From Francisella sp. SYW-9 (GTDB taxonomy: Bacteria; Pseudomonadota; Gammaproteobacteria; Francisellales; Francisellaceae), in contig NZ_VXKQ01000016.1 in NCBI RefSeq assembly GCF_008711465.1, positions 1 to 64,000 on the forward strand: DNA of 64,000 nucleotides, given 5' to 3'. The position numbers were made by a program, and so were the translations under genes. The notes beneath the pieces are model-generated. The model saw only the letters and a program-made list of their open reading frames with translations, was not told the DNA's origin and made no database searches. Shown here in pieces: positions 63,692 to 64,000 of this stretch. Numbering within the stretch: the first letter of the stretch is position 1; every line of letters starts with the position of its first letter.

Positions 63692-64000
63692 ATGTCTAAA
63701 AAGAAATTATTGCCAGCTACAAAACCAAAAACCTTACCTGTTGTATCTGATAATAATATCAATTCTTATCTTAATTTTGTCAATAGTCTACCTATTTTAT
63801 CTCTAGAAGAAGAACAAGAGCTAGCAAAGCGCTACAAATATAAAAAAGATTTAGAGGCCGCACAGCAGTTAGTTTTATCTCACTTAAGATTTGTAACTAA
63901 AATTGCTAAAAACTTTTCAGGTTATGGTTTATCGATAGCAGATCTCATCCAAGAAGGTAATATTGGCTTAATGAAAGCTGTGAGTAAGTTTGATCCAGAG
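63692..64000 (+). CDS. rpoH: RNA polymerase sigma-32 factor RpoH, N-terminal part
   Basis: The gene runs off the end of the window. The visible 103 residues start MSKKKLLPATKPKTLPVVSD and contain sigma-32 region 1.2/2.1 (YLNFVNSLPILSLEEEQELA, then KRYKYKKDLEAAQQLVLSHL) and region 2.2 (GYGLSIADLIQEGNIGLMKA, VSKFDPE). The SLEEEQELAKRY motif and HLRFVTKIAKNFSGYGL pattern are RpoH-like and lack the long region 1.1 of RpoD. RpoH controls heat-shock genes. The start is the ATG at 63692, with AGGA a few bases upstream. Confidence 0.9.
   Translation, partial: MSKKKLLPATKPKTLPVVSDNNINSYLNFVNSLPILSLEEEQELAKRYKYKKDLEAAQQLVLSHLRFVTKIAKNFSGYGLSIADLIQEGNIGLMKAVSKFDPE

Overview
The window looks like a chromosomal segment of a Francisella species, probably the aquatic philomiragia/noatunensis side of the genus. 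This rests on the strong A+T bias, a close match to the Francisella outer membrane protein FopA, the paired cyanophycin-synthetase-like ligases, the fused MetI-MetQ methionine transporter, and neighbourhoods typical of the genus. The species is inference. No rRNA, tRNA, CRISPR array or phage was seen.

Layout. 63-2805: two decayed insertion sequences (IS5-type and IS982-type) flanking one unrecognised gene. 2865-6858: a LysR regulator, an old-yellow-enzyme gene broken by an in-frame TAG, DNA glycosylase Tag, an NTF2-like protein and a universal stress protein. 6899-13055: glycerate kinase, three transporters, ribosomal proteins L21/L27 and a secreted repeat protein. 13065-15884: spermidine/putrescine transporter potABC without potD. 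16169-20887: carotenoid oxygenase, HAD phosphatase, a TauD-like dioxygenase with a changed metal-ligand position, and an MFS transporter. 20880-28929: DUF475 and DUF3301 proteins, a GST-like protein, alanine racemase, an APC permease, prephenate dehydratase, a YgjP-like protein and L-serine dehydratase. 29042-31959: SufS, an A-type carrier, SufT, CoaD and a ferredoxin, preceded by a near-perfect palindrome. 32065-34814: fopA and asnS. 34909-37927: pilC and pilB. 38077-44210: a glycerophosphodiesterase, a CinA-like protein and two cyanophycin-synthetase-like ligases. 44379-50792: SIMPL protein, IspF, tandem rhodanese, aromatic amino acid permease, and a plsY-metN-metIQ unit. 50949-59604: tgt, then an accessory block with a LysR regulator, an EamA transporter, two near-identical isochorismatase-fold proteins, a sulfoquinovosidase and a GPH-family sugar symporter. 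59787-64000: yajC-secD-secF, a secreted SH3-like protein and the start of rpoH.

The most interesting content is in 52-60 kb. The GH31 enzyme keeps every residue I know to define sulfoquinovosidases (Q249, Q275, R288, W291, Y496, with catalytic D393 and D460) at a nearly constant offset from E. coli YihQ, and lies beside a YihO-type symporter. This predicts uptake and hydrolysis of plant or algal sulfoquinovosides. The nearby lysR-eamA intergenic region carries three copies of a 15-bp T-N11-A box (GTAAG-N6-TTAC), and an 18-bp hairpin with a six-C loop lies between the divergent halves of the block. Several genes show point-mutation decay (TAG in the flavin oxidoreductase, TGA and a T-run frameshift in the IS5 transposase, a one-base loss in the IS982 transposase, a possible His-to-Tyr change in the dioxygenase), which suggests a genome in reduction.
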